In this document: one piece after another, positions 12,220 to 24,700 of the stretch
How positions within the stretch are numbered: position 1 is the first letter of the stretch
Layout of the letters: each line of letters starts with the position of its first letter
Assembly: GCA_013397845.1 (NCBI GenBank)
Contig: VZTG01004587.1
Span: forward strand, 68,887-132,886
From: Melanocharis versteri
Taxonomy: Eukaryota > Chordata > Aves > Passeriformes > Melanocharitidae
Direction: 5' to 3'
Length of the DNA: 64,000 nucleotides
Notes under the pieces: generated by a model
What the model was told of the DNA's origin: nothing
What the model saw: the letters and a program-made list of their open reading frames with translations, nothing else
The model's database searches: none
Position numbers and translations under genes: made by a program

Positions 12220-14721
12220 TGATCAGGCTGTGTTCAGAGCTGCTCTCATCTGCCTCTGTTTTCAAGCCCGAAGCTCACGCTGCACCGTGGTTCTGTGCTC
12301 AGCCAGCCAACCATGCCAAAATTACCTCAGTTATTCCTTTTCCTATGCAGTCTATTGCCATATCAGAGAAGACTGAACCTGTCTGGACCAACGTCAGGAC
12401 ACTTCTGCCAGTGCTCACTCCCTTTCTACAGATCTTTTGGATGAAACCCAAGCTCAAATGACCACTGACCATATCCCAGTGCCTACCTTACCCATGGGAT
12501 GCCCTGCAAACAAAGCCACAGGGATGCTGCCAAGGAGAATGAACTGGGGCAATTCAGCAACTCACATCTCTGCTTCTCAACTCAGAGACACAGCACAAAA
12601 TCCACTGGCAGGGTGACCTGGCAATTCTTTTAATTTGAAATCAAGACTTGGAAAGGATTAACACCTCTGAAAGACAGGGTCGGCCCACTGCGCAATAGAT
12701 GTGAAATAACTCAGTTAAACCATTGGGAAATCCAAACTTGACAGGAAAAGAGGACCAAAAGGTTATTTAAACTTTTAGTATCTACTTCATTTAACTATAG
12801 AAAGCTTGGTGAAATAACCTTAAAAAGTATCCCTGGGATTCTTCAAGTGAAACATCTTACCCAGCAAGAGCTGAGCTTTTCCCAGTCGGGAGCTCTTGGT
12901 TGGCAGTGTGTGATTAAGGAGTGCTGGCTGTTGGAACATGCTGTAATTGCCTTTAATATGATGACAGCCACTGCTTCAGTGGGGAGGAACCACTTGGGGA
13001 CAAAAAAAAAGACCCAAGACACAAGCACGCAAGCTTTAAGGAGTATGCTGTCAAGAAGAAATATACCATGAAGAGGATGCGCTACTTTCACCTAAAATGT
13101 GTCCCTTTAGCCTTAAGTGGTTGGCATAGCTCTGCCACTGAGGGTGCTTTAGCTCAAGAGACTGAAGGAATTACAGTTTTTTAGAGGCATCTCTGATTGT
13201 CAGCAGAGCAGGGGCCTCCTACTTATGGCATAATCAAATTAAATTAATTTTTCAGAGAGCAAAGACCACATTTCAATGATTTTACTAATGCTTCCTTGTA
13301 CTTGAACGCGCACCAGCGAAGAGCTCTTCCTTTCTGAGGCAGAAAGTCAAGGGAAATCACCCACAGCTGGGAAAACCAGGAGGAGAGCTATCCACCAGCT
13401 AGTGAGCTCTCTACCACAGCATGGAAACACCGCATCGGCCACGTGGAAATTCAGTGTGCTGCTCCTTGAAGCCACTTGTGCAGAGATGGAGTCGCTGGTG
13501 ACAGTCGTGGCCAGCACCACGGGGCTGCCTACGTGACACACACCCCGAGAGGATGAAGTGCTCTCCCGTCCCCAAAGCGACCACTGCACGTTTTCCCAGC
13601 TCAGGAGATGTGACTGAGGCACTTGGCAAGTGGTGACTCTGCAGAGCCTTGCATTTATTCCTGAAGGGCATCCACAGGAGGAAGAGGCAGCACAGGAGAG
13701 TTAAGTGGTGGGGATATGGGGATGGCATGAACAGATGGTGTGGTGAAGAGCCATTTCCTTCCCATTTGCACGCTGACTGCATTAAATCAATCCCTGGGCT
13801 TTCATGGCAAAGAGCTAAGGCTGTGCTGTGAAGGGTTTTGACGATGTCACTACATCCTAGCTGTGGGTATCACTCCACACTTAATCTACTCCAGGGGAAA
13901 GCTCCTTCCATTTTCCTCACGTGCTTCTTGGTGATCTTCCCTAATATCTACCACCGCCATGGCCTCCCTGCTAGATGTGGATCTCTGTAAAGCTCACCAG
14001 CACTGGATTTTGTTCCCATCCATGTACTCAGGCACTGACACGGGATGCTCCGTAGGGGCTGAGCCTGCTGTTTTTGCAGCCTTAGCTTATCTCATTGCTC
14101 CAGACCTAAACAAATTAGTTTGTAATCCTCAGTATTGTATACTCTGGCAAATCTGGCTTTAAAAGTGATCAGAAATAACCTCCTCATATAAAACTGGAGT
14201 CAAACCCCTCTTCCTGTCTGGGGTGGAAGAAAAACCTGTACCTGCACAAATAACAGGTCTCTGCAACCAGTAACATTGACAATTATGTATTTCCCTATTT
14301 GTGGCCATGCTTCACCCTGTTTACACACAGTTTGTATTGCTTTGTACCACTCCCTGTGCACACACAATTAACGAAACACCAGCTGGTGCAGGATAAACAC
14401 TGCTGCAGGGATGCAAAAAGACACTACACAGAAGTACAGATCTCTACCTCTGTTATTTTCCATCTCAGATTCTGTGCCTCCCAGGGGTCCTTCCGAGCTC
14501 ACAAACTGGCTAAAGCATCTCCCTGTTTTTCTCTGGTTTTATTTTTTTTTCTGATGTATGAAAAAATCCAGCTAACCCCAAGCCCCCCACACAGCAGCTC
14601 TGCAGTCACCTTCTCCCAGGAAGGCCTTGTCCAGGAGGCTGATTCTCCTCAGTGGGGTTTGTCACTGGCCTCAGATGCAGGGGGATGCCTGCAAATGTGC
14701 AGCTATGTCGGATATTAAGAC

Positions 14722-15348
14722 CATGAAGGTGCTCAGGGGGCTGGAGCACCTCACCTGTGATGGCAGGCACAGAGAGTTGGGCTTGTTCAGCATGGACAAG
14801 GCTCCAGGGAGACAGACCTGAGAGCCCCTTCCAGCATCCAAAGGGGCTACGAGAGAGCTGGAGAAGGACTTTCGACAAGGGCATGTAGTAATAGGACAAG
14901 GGGAAACGGCTTTAAACTGCCAGAAGGCAGGTTTGGATTCGATTCAAGGANCAGGCACAGAGAGTTGGGCTTGTTCAGCATGGACAAGGCTCCAGGGAGA
15001 CAGACCTGAGAGCCCCTTCCAGCATCCAAAGGGGCTATGAGAGAGCTGGAGAAGGACTTTCGACAAGGGCATGTAGTAATAAGACAAGGGAAAATGGCTT
15101 TAAACTGCCAGAAGGCAGGTTTGGATTCGATTCAAGGACGGAATTCTTCCCTGTGAGGGTGGCACTGGCACAGGCTGCCCAGAGAAGCTGTGGATGCTCC
15201 TTCCCTGGAAGTGTTCAAGGCCTTACTGGATGGGGCTCGGAGAAATCTGCTGTCATGAAAGGCATCCCTGCCCATGGCAGGGGGTGTGGAAATGATCTTT
15301 AGAGCCAAACTGACCCAAACCATTCTCTGATCCTGTAATTCTATGTTC
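14722..15348 (+). repeat. CR1 LINE 3' fragment, internally duplicated by the assembly
   Basis: It starts near GGGGGCTGGAGCACCTCACC, continues through GAGAGTTGGGCTTGTTCAGC and AAGTGTTCAAGGCC, and ends at CCTGTAATTCTATG. Positions 14764-14950 and 14952-15138 are the same 187 bp, separated by one N at 14951, so the true element is about 190 bp shorter than shown. The two copies differ at about four positions. Confidence 0.9.
14951..14951. other. Single-N join between duplicated contig ends
   Basis: One N separates 14764-14950 from the nearly identical 14952-15138. This is an assembly placeholder and not a biological base. Confidence 0.95.
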
Positions 15349-18174
15349 CACCATGGGGCAGGGCTGATCCATGGGGCCAGAGCATATGCCCTCAAGAAGG
15401 CCAGCAAGGCCAAAGAAGGCTGTTGGGGATTTTGCAAGCCCAGTCCCTGTCCCAGCAGGTTCCTCACCGTCCCTATTAGCAGCTGTCTGACACGTTGGAC
15501 CGAATTTGAGCCCAACTGGTCTGGCAGGAAGCTCTTCACGAGACACATACTACAACATTTCTAACAAATGCTTTAAGTTATGGCTGATGGTTCATCGGGC
15601 TCAGTCAGGCATCTGTTTGGTACATTAATGCATGGCTGCACTGAGCTTGTAAATTATTATTCATGTACTTCTGTAGAACATCTTGAGGTTGTTGGCTGAG
15701 TCCTTCACTAAATGGGAACAGGGACAATTATTCACACATGAAAAACATGCATGATTCAGTTCATCCATTTACATTCCTAGTGTAGCCTTCCTTGGCAGGA
15801 TGGCCAATACAGCCTGGGAGAAGGATGGTTGTTCATAATTGAGCTGCTCTGACCAACAACTGTTCCTTTTAAAAATGGATTTGCCTCAGACACACGATGG
15901 AGATGGAAATTCACTACAGTGGCACAGAGTCAAGGAAGGCAGAATTGGTGAAAATAGTGAGGTTAGACACAGAAATTAATTACTGAGATGACAGGATGCT
16001 CTGTTAAGGTCAGGGACATGGACAAGGAAAACTGGATGTCTGTGCACTGAGAGGGAAGCAATGGGCATGAATGAAAAAGCAAATTTAATCATAATAAAAA
16101 GGCTTAATTTCATCTGACCAGTTAGAAACATCCTGATTAGAAATGGCTGCTCTTTGCTGCTGTCATCTGCTGGTTGCTCAGGTCCCCATTTTCACATTTT
16201 TAAGGGAGTGTGAAGTGTTTTAGGCTCTCAGAAAAAGCCAGATCCTGTTCCTGTGGTAACAGGAGTGCTGTTCATAATAAAAAAGAGGACAATGGACTGC
16301 TTCCAAAGGGGTATGTACTCAGAGAGCACAGAGAGGTAAGTCCCCCTGCTCTGGAGGTACAGTGACTGATGGAAATTTAATATAGGAAACAGTATATAGA
16401 ACCTTTTCGGCAGCTGAGACAGCTTTGTGGAGTTCTAATAAAAAATCTGAGATTCACCTAGAAGTCAGAGGGGAGGTCCCAAAGTTCAAAATATCAAAAG
16501 ATCACTGACAATTTAATTAACGGAGTTAAGAGAATCAGAGGCTTTTATAACTGCTCACACTATGCTCCTTTTTTTAACAGTAACCTACAACTGAAAACTA
16601 TATTATGGTTTCGTTATCTTCAGGAAGGGAAACAAATTAAGAGCTAGGGCTGTAAGCTATGAGAAGTAAAAATATGTAGAAAAAACCATGAATTATTAAT
16701 ATATATTCCTTCCTAAATGCACAGAGTATTTTTGGCTTTCAGCAAGTTGCTCAGAATTGCAAGAATAGGAGACTCAGCTTCTTCCAGGTGCTTCCCAGAA
16801 TGTCCCTGTCCCTCCTGACAGCTATGCCCACCTCTGGCATATATTTAAGCATTTCCTGAATTTGTTCCTCCAGACTTTCTTTGCATGGGACCTAAACTGA
16901 GCCAGCTTGCTAATCACAGCCACTGGCAGACAATTAAAAAAGGCACAGTCAATCAGCCTTTATTAAGTTGAAAGTGACGGGCTGGGTTTTATTTTTAACT
17001 AAAACTAGTGGGATTCATGCTAACTTTCCCACAAAGTTCCTCTTGCACTTTGTTTACAATTTAATACTTTCCTACGTGCACTGTGGAAAGCAGCCCCAAA
17101 ACACCACTGAAAGGAACGTAAATCTAGGATTTGCAAGACTGCAATGACTATTATGTGCTGAACCAGCACGTTTGGGTATTATTGCATCTGTGAAGAGTAT
17201 GAGCTGAAAAATAATAGATTAATGGATTTATATTTGCACAGAAAAAAAAAAAGGCCTTATGCAGGGAGTTTTATTTAGCATTTGAGAAGCTATTTATTTA
17301 TTTATTTGAGAAGCCTTTCTGTTCAAGTCAAGACAAAAACCTGTTTGGAGACAGCAGGGGAAGAATAAATAAAATCAGTGCTGTCTCCATTGCAAAACCG
17401 CTGTGAAATTGTCACTGATCATTTCTAGATGGGTCAAAGTGGATCCCATTTTGGGCAGAGCCAGACAACCCCCACTTGGATGAATGCTCAGGCTCTGCCT
17501 GTGCCTTGTGAAGCCCATGGGGAGCCACTGACATGACCCCAAAGAACAGGCAGAAGTTCTCTTTCCCCAGCCATGGCTTTGGGCACATTTCTACCAGCAT
17601 TCCCAGTCTGGCAGAAGTAAAGTTTAGGGAGTGAGAAGTCTGGGGTAGAAGCTCATTTAATACCTTCAAGGCACACTGTGCTGTTGCTAAAATGTCTGGT
17701 GCTCAGCTCCAGGAAGCAATGACAGAATTAATCATCTCAGTTTTTTAACATTTCCCCCTTTTCTTGCAGTTACAACGCTGAAAAAATCATAGATCTACAC
17801 AGGAATTAGGCTCAGCTGCCCATGTAAGAAAAAATCCATTGCTCTGGAATAAGTGCTTGGAGGGGTGTGAGGCAACACAATACACCTCTGTCCCCACTTT
17901 TTGTGCAAATCCTGCCTGCTGGCAAAAACTTTCTTAACTGGAAATCAAAAATGAAATGTTCCTTCCCATTGCACCGTGCACATTCCCTCCCCTTCCTTTG
18001 CAGTGGGAAGAGATTAAAAGCGTCAATTTTAATCGATGAGGGGAGGTAAACACAAAATGTTTATTTTTTAGTATTTACAAGATTAAAAAAAGCAAACCCT
18101 TGATTTATTTTTTTACTAGCAGTCATGTCCTGTGCAAGCAATGCCGCCTTGAACTGATATTAGCAGACAGCCTG

Positions 18175-18863
18175 CAGAATGCTTTCTGTGTCAACCAAGG
18201 AGACTATCTTAATTATGACAGCTTTCTAAACAAGAAAATAGTATTAATTCACAGAAAGCCCAATAGCAAATAATCATCAATCTGGATCTCCACTCTAACA
18301 CAGCCAGTTCACATTTCTGTCTCCCTATGGATGCTGCCCATCCCTGACATTCCTGTTTAATGATCTTTCCACACACAAACAAATCACCCAGATTGCACTG
18401 CCTGCCTGAGGAAGGGCTGCTCATACCTTTCACTGGGTAACCCAGCTGAGTGCCTTTAGTATCAGCTGCTGAGTCCCTGCCTGCAGAAAGCAGCACACCA
18501 GCACACAGGATTCCTTTTTCTGCAGCTAGACAATGCTGTTCAAAGATCCTTGAATGAGAAGTATGTGAAATTGCCTTGCATTTCTCAATAAAGACCAGCA
18601 GACAAACAACATAAAACAACCTCTTGATTTAGATTGAGACAGAGAAGTTACACATACAGGAAAAAAATAAGTCTACCTCTGTAATGCCAAAGGATTATCA
18701 GAATTGGGTTCAGTCCTGCTTTTAACAGAGCTGGTGATTTGTCTCTTGCTCCTACAGATGCATGGTCAGGACGTCTGAGGAAGGTATTTAACTCAGAGAT
18801 TATATCCAGAATAGAATACTGGCCTGCTGGTACCCTGGGGGATTAATGTGGCCCTGAAACACT
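18175..18863. repeat. Direct repeat, copy A (probable assembly duplication)
   Basis: These 689 bp, from CAGAATGCTTTCTGTG to the CCCTGAAACACT end, recur at 18865-19545 after a single N. The copies differ by a few substitutions and one 8-bp indel. The 136-codon and 131-codon minus-strand frames inside the copies are the same frame counted twice. Confidence 0.95.
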
Positions 18864-18864
18864 N
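18864..18864. other. Single-N join
   Basis: One N lies exactly at the boundary between the two direct repeats 18175-18863 and 18865-19545, as expected where two overlapping contigs were abutted and not merged. Confidence 0.95.
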
Positions 18865-19545
18865 CAGAATGCTTTCTGTGTCAACCAAGGAGACTATCTT
18901 AATTATGACAGCTTTCTAAACAAGAAAATAGTATTAATTCACAGAAAGCCCAATAGCAAATAATCATCAATCTGGATCTCCACTCTAACACAGCCAGTTC
19001 ACATTTCTGTCTCCCTATGGATGCTGCCCATCCCTGACATTCCTGTTTAATGATCTTTCCACACACAAACAAATCACCCAGATTGCACTGCCTGCCTGAG
19101 GAAGGGCTGCTCATACCTTTCACTGGGTAACCCAGCTGAGTGCCTTTAGTATCAGCTGCTGAGTCCCTGCCTGCAGAAAGCAGCACATAGGATTCCTTTT
19201 TCTGCAGCCAGACAACGCTGCTCAAAGATCCTTGAATGAGAAGTATGTGAAATTGCCTTGCATTTCTCAATAAAGACCAGCAGACAAACAACATAAAACA
19301 ACCTCTTGATTTAGATTGAGACAGGGAAGTTACACATACAGGAAAAAAATAAGTCTACCTCTGTAATGCCAAAGGATTATCAGAATTGGGTTCAGTCCTG
19401 CTTTTAACAGAGCTGGTGATTTGTCTCTTGCTCCGACAGATGCATGGTCAGGACGTCTGAGGAAGGTATTTAACTCAGAGATTATATCCAGAATAGAATA
19501 CTGGCCTGCTGGTACCCTGGGGGATTAATGTGGCCCTGAAACACT
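18865..19545. repeat. Direct repeat, copy B (probable assembly duplication)
   Basis: 681 bp repeating 18175-18863. It lacks one 8-bp unit near 19181-19190 (CAGCACAT against a doubled CAGCACAC at 18491-18506). Further single differences lie near 19208-19222, 19327 and 19435. Confidence 0.95.
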
Positions 19546-19702
19546 ACTAAAGATGATAGTGCACTGGCTGATCCCTGCATCTGCCTGCAGTCTGAAGGCA
19601 AAATGTGCTAATCCAGACTGTGCTGTGAATCCACAGCACCCCAGACCTCCCAAAGATCCCACAGGATATTCAGTGCCCTGGGTTTTAGGTGAGTATTGGG
19701 AA

Positions 19703-19703
19703 N
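19703..19703. other. Single-N join with 247-bp flanking duplication
   Basis: The N at 19703 is followed by 19704-19950, which repeats 19456-19702 over the same 247-bp length with no difference noticed by eye. Confidence 0.95.
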
Positions 19704-19950
19704 TCTGAGGAAGGTATTTAACTCAGAGATTATATCCAGAATAGAATACTGGCCTGCTGGTACCCTGGGGGATTAATGTGGCCCTGAAACACTACTAAAG
19801 ATGATAGTGCACTGGCTGATCCCTGCATCTGCCTGCAGTCTGAAGGCAAAATGTGCTAATCCAGACTGTGCTGTGAATCCACAGCACCCCAGACCTCCCA
19901 AAGATCCCACAGGATATTCAGTGCCCTGGGTTTTAGGTGAGTATTGGGAA

Positions 19951-19983
19951 GGGAGAGGAGAGGAGAGGAGAGGAGAGGAGAGG
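19951..19983. repeat. (GGAGA)n pentanucleotide tract
   Basis: About six GGAGA units directly precede the CR1 antisense fragment. The same tract recurs at 21146-21167 right after the N gap, so the gap edge falls inside this low-complexity repeat. Confidence 0.95.
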
Positions 19984-19984
19984 C

Positions 19985-20330
19985 AAATACTGATGGGCTG
20001 AGGGCATCGACCATCTCCCTAGGAAGCCTGTTCCAGTATTTGACCACCCTCTCAGTAAAGAAATGCTTCCTAATTTCCAGTAAACCTTCCCTGGAGCAGC
20101 TTTGAACCATCCCCACACGTCCTGTCACTGGATGCCAGGGAGATCAGCAGGTCTCTCTCTCCCCTTCCCCTCCTCAAGCAGCTGCAGGGGGAAATGCAGT
20201 CACCCCTCAGCCTCCTTTCCTCCAAACCAGACAAACCCAAAGTGCTCAGCCGCTCCCCACACTCCTTCCAGCCCTTTCACCAGCTTTGCTGCCCTGGATA
20301 CATCCAAGAGTTTCCCACTTATCACCAAGT
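19985..20330 (-). repeat. CR1 LINE fragment, first copy
   Basis: Read on the minus strand it shows GGGAGAGAGAGACC, GACAGGACGTGTGGGGATGG, GGAAATTAGGAAGCATTTCT, GTCAAATACTGGAACAGGCT and TGGTCGATGCCCTCAGC, the order of a CR1 3' region. It stops short of a normal CR1 3' end and abuts the GGAGA tract. The sequence returns at 21169-21377 and 21379-21720. Confidence 0.87.
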
Positions 20331-20410
20331 TCTGCACTCAGCCACGAGTGCAGCCACAGCCAAGCGAGAGAAAACCTCTGTGCTCCCTCTGCTCCTGCAG
20401 GGAGGGGATC

Positions 20411-21145
20411 NNNNNNNNNNNNNNNNNNNNNNNNNNNNNNNNNNNNNNNNNNNNNNNNNNNNNNNNNNNNNNNNNNNNNNNNNNNNNNNNNNNNNNNNNN
20501 NNNNNNNNNNNNNNNNNNNNNNNNNNNNNNNNNNNNNNNNNNNNNNNNNNNNNNNNNNNNNNNNNNNNNNNNNNNNNNNNNNNNNNNNNNNNNNNNNNNN
20601 NNNNNNNNNNNNNNNNNNNNNNNNNNNNNNNNNNNNNNNNNNNNNNNNNNNNNNNNNNNNNNNNNNNNNNNNNNNNNNNNNNNNNNNNNNNNNNNNNNNN
20701 NNNNNNNNNNNNNNNNNNNNNNNNNNNNNNNNNNNNNNNNNNNNNNNNNNNNNNNNNNNNNNNNNNNNNNNNNNNNNNNNNNNNNNNNNNNNNNNNNNNN
20801 NNNNNNNNNNNNNNNNNNNNNNNNNNNNNNNNNNNNNNNNNNNNNNNNNNNNNNNNNNNNNNNNNNNNNNNNNNNNNNNNNNNNNNNNNNNNNNNNNNNN
20901 NNNNNNNNNNNNNNNNNNNNNNNNNNNNNNNNNNNNNNNNNNNNNNNNNNNNNNNNNNNNNNNNNNNNNNNNNNNNNNNNNNNNNNNNNNNNNNNNNNNN
21001 NNNNNNNNNNNNNNNNNNNNNNNNNNNNNNNNNNNNNNNNNNNNNNNNNNNNNNNNNNNNNNNNNNNNNNNNNNNNNNNNNNNNNNNNNNNNNNNNNNNN
21101 NNNNNNNNNNNNNNNNNNNNNNNNNNNNNNNNNNNNNNNNNNNNN
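20411..21145. other. Assembly gap, 735 N
   Basis: The run of N starts after GGAGGGGATC and ends before the GGAGA tract. Sequence left of the gap (19988-20410) reappears complete, over the same 423-bp length, at 21379-21801, so the flanking contigs overlap and the gap size is unlikely to be real. Apparent frames of about 300-400 codons across it are meaningless. Confidence 0.98.
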
Positions 21146-21168
21146 GGAGAGGAGAGGAGAGGAGAGGC

Positions 21169-21377
21169 AAATACTGATGGGCTGAGGGCATCGACCATCT
21201 CCCTAGGAAGCCTGTTCCAGTATTTGACCACCCTCTCAGTAAAGAAATGCTTCCTAATTTCCAGTAAACCTTCCCTGGAGCAGCTTTGAACCATCCCCAC
21301 ACGTCCTGTCACTGGATGCCAGGGAGATCAGCAGGTCTCTCTCTCCCCTTCCCCTCCTCAAGCAGCTGCAGGGGGAA
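21169..21377 (-). repeat. CR1 LINE fragment, second copy (assembly duplication)
   Basis: Repeats the first part of the 19985 copy and ends at GCAGGGGGAA immediately before a single N at 21378. From 21172 it is the same 206 bp as the start of the third copy. Confidence 0.9.
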
Positions 21378-21378
21378 N
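21378..21378. other. Single-N join
   Basis: The N separates the second and third copies of the same CR1-containing sequence (21172-21377 and 21379-21584). Confidence 0.95.
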
Positions 21379-21720
21379 TACTGATGGGCTGAGGGCATCG
21401 ACCATCTCCCTAGGAAGCCTGTTCCAGTATTTGACCACCCTCTCAGTAAAGAAATGCTTCCTAATTTCCAGTAAACCTTCCCTGGAGCAGCTTTGAACCA
21501 TCCCCACACGTCCTGTCACTGGATGCCAGGGAGATCAGCAGGTCTCTCTCTCCCCTTCCCCTCCTCAAGCAGCTGCAGGGGGAAATGCAGTCACCCCTCA
21601 GCCTCCTTTCCTCCAAACCAGACAAACCCAAAGTGCTCAGCCGCTCCCCACACTCCTTCCAGCCCTTTCACCAGCTTTGCTGCCCTGGATACATCCAAGA
21701 GTTTCCCACTTATCACCAAG
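21379..21720 (-). repeat. CR1 LINE fragment, third copy
   Basis: Same sequence as 19988-20330; this copy continues into unique DNA after 21801 and is therefore probably the correctly placed one. Confidence 0.88.
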
Positions 21721-24700
21721 TTCTGCACTCAGCCACGAGTGCAGCCACAGCCAAGCGAGAGAAAACCTCTGTGCTCCCTCTGCTCCTGCAGGGAGGGGAT
21801 CCAGAGCTGCAAACTGCTCCTCATTTCCCACGGTCAGTATGGCCTGAAGAGCACCCGGAAGAGAGGAGTGTGCAGGAGATGCTGAAGCGACAGAAAGAAG
21901 AGGGAAAGGAGCGAGGCACACGGAAAAGAGTCCAGCTCACAGCTGCAGGAGTGAGACAGCAAACCCACGGCAGCTCTTGCAGCACTCACTCTGCTCCGAC
22001 AGCTGTCCCATTCCGTCTGGCAGGGGCTGACCTTGAGCCTGCTGCACTTCTCCCTTGCAATCTTCATGCTGCTCTTCTACCTAGCAAAGTCACACACAGT
22101 CCTCCAAGGACTCACTTCCTTGCTTTGAATGCCTCTAACTCAAATCCCCATGTCCCTGAAGAGGGGCAAAGACACAAAGAATTGCTCAGGGGAGCAGGAG
22201 ACGGGAAGGAAGAGCTGCAGATTGAACTCTCGCCTCAGATATGTAATTCTCACTTGGAAGGATCCGTGGGGCTCTCAGTGGCAGAAGGTGGAGGATGGCC
22301 TGTGCTGAGCTGTCTGAAACCACACAGCTACGAATACACAAGGCATTGCTGCATTATCTGTACTGATGAATTCCTCTCATGGGTTTGGGCCAGATCCCTG
22401 AGCAGTTTCTCAAGACATTTCCAGCCCAGGACCACCAATCAACAATTTGGACAAGGTCACTTTATTTGAAGGCTTGGAGTGGGCTCTTCTCACCCAAGCA
22501 CATTTGACATACAAGTCTAGACACCATCAGAGGTGGTACTAGATATAAATCAGTGGAACAGTCCTCCAGGAAATATTGCAATTGAGTATTAATATATCTG
22601 GAGAGAGCGGTGAATGCAATAAAGCTAAACAATAAAAATCTTTAAAAATTTTCCAAAGTGAAAGTCTTTTTTTCCAAGCACAATGCAGCTGCAAAGTCTG
22701 CTGAGATGTGAACAAAATAAAACCAAATTGATTTTTGAAGGTATTACTTATTTGCTCTGTAATCATGCTGAAAAGTCACTAGGAAAAAACTATAGCTGTA
22801 GGACTTAATTTTCTAGGACAAAATGTTCACATAAAAGAAAAAAAAACCCAGACAACTAAAGACCAGAGAGGGAAAGAACAGGCCTGAGACAAGGACCCCT
22901 CCCCATGTAAGCAAGTCACACCCCACAACTGATGGGGACTGAGTGTGAGCACCAGCTGGTGAAGTGCAAACAGCTCTGAACTAAGCTCCTGCTATTGAGA
23001 ATGGCTTAATTCAGAGCTCAAAACCTGTGAAAGTCCCCAGGGTCACCAGAACACAGGTGACCCTCAGGGGCAAGGGCTGATACACCCAGCAATGCTCTCT
23101 GCCTCTGGCATTGCCCCTGCATCAGGACACTTGCTTATATAGCACAGTATTGTGAGGGTCTGGAAAACTAAAATAGAGATGGTGAATGAACCTTGGGACA
23201 ACCTTCACTTTCAGGACACGTGAATGTAGGATTCAACTTAAAATAAAGCTTTTCTAAAAACCACGTGACACGGAACTGATGAGTGATTCAGTCAAGGAAA
23301 CCACATGTGATGCATTAAAACCTCAAGCAAGAAGAGGAAGGCAATTTAAAAAGAAATTATTCCTATCTGAAGGAAAAAAGGAAAATAGGACGTGTGTGTT
23401 AACACAGTCTGATGGCCTCACCCGCTAAAAAGCCCCAGAGATTCAGTGCGCTGGAGGTATTAGATAACATCAGTTGCTCACAGTGTTGTCCCTGGCTTTA
23501 AGAGCATCGCAGGGAAGAGAGCTGAGCCTCCCCGAATGGGATTTCACTGCCTTAAAGGCACTCACCTCTCCTCACATCTCCTTGGCTCACTCTCAGCACA
23601 CCTTCCAGGAGCAAACGCACCAGGGGTCAGACAGGAACAATTGTCCTCTTCCCCGGCTGCTCCTGACTCACTCCTTTAACACAGCTCCTTCTGCCCACGG
23701 CACAAAACAGCAGGATGTGACTGTGTGCCTTAAAAGGTGTGGGTGAAATCTTCGCTGTACTGAAGCACAAGAGAATTTCAGCTGTGATTTCAGGAGGGAC
23801 AAGATTTCATCTGGGTTTTTCCCTGCACTTGCACAGGCTCTGCTGGGCTCGCAGCTCAGCAGAGGTGGTACGTTAGTTGGTGCAAATGGAAGCAATGATG
23901 GGAAAAGGAAAAAAAAACAGAATGTGGCTGGAGCAGAGGCCATATGGAGGTAGGGCAGCACTTCTCCAGGACAAAAATCCTTGTTCTGGCTCCTGGAGAC
24001 AAACACAAAACAGCACAGCACAAGTGCAGGAATGAGCTGAAGACGTGGGCATGGACAGTAGCAGGGGATCAAGACCACCCAAGACCCTCAGAGCCTTCCA
24101 ACCCAGTTCCAAGAAGGTCTGGAAGAACTGACTGTGCACGATAACTAATTTGCATAGAAAATGAGAAACTGATCTCCAGGATGGGGAAAATCTATCTATA
24201 AACAGGTACCCCCACAAAGCCCAGGCATGTGTGCACCCCACAACCCTGGACACCTCAGCTGGAACAAGGCTGGAGCCAGGACTGGTGATCTCTCTTCCTC
24301 ACTCTTCTTTTGCTTGTTTGCTTGCTTTCACTCATCCTTCTCTTTCTCTCCTCCCTTTCACCCCACTCCTTTATCCAAAACCCACTGCTGGGTGCGTGAG
24401 GAGATCAGGGACTAACCCATAAAAATTCCCACACCAAGTGTGTAATTTACTAATGAAACTTTGCAACCATTTGCACTCCCCTTGACTTTTGTTGTTCTTT
24501 TCGACCCAAGATTTCCACCCTGGGTGCTCACTTCCATTTGAGGGTTGGATGCCACAGAGCCTCCTAAAAATCAGTCAAGACTCCCCTCCTCAGGCCAAGC
24601 TCCATGGCTAAAGCTTGCAGAGAGGCCCCCCTGCAGCTGTGTGAAATCTTGAGAGGCACTTAATGAATTAGATATTATTAATATTCTCTTCCAGCATCAG

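Noticed and set aside
18209..19294. Two similar minus-strand frames that look like a small gene family
   Set aside because: They lie in the two copies of the assembly duplication, so they are one sequence counted twice, with no recognisable product.
20102..21312. Frames of about 300-400 codons on both strands
   Set aside because: Most of each frame is the N gap, and the remainder is duplicated antisense CR1.
21585..22469. 294-codon plus-strand frame
   Set aside because: It begins inside an antisense CR1, has low-complexity Ser/Pro/His-rich composition, no domain and no splice context. The GC-rich local DNA is poor in stops, so chance is likely. It would need RNA or cross-species support.
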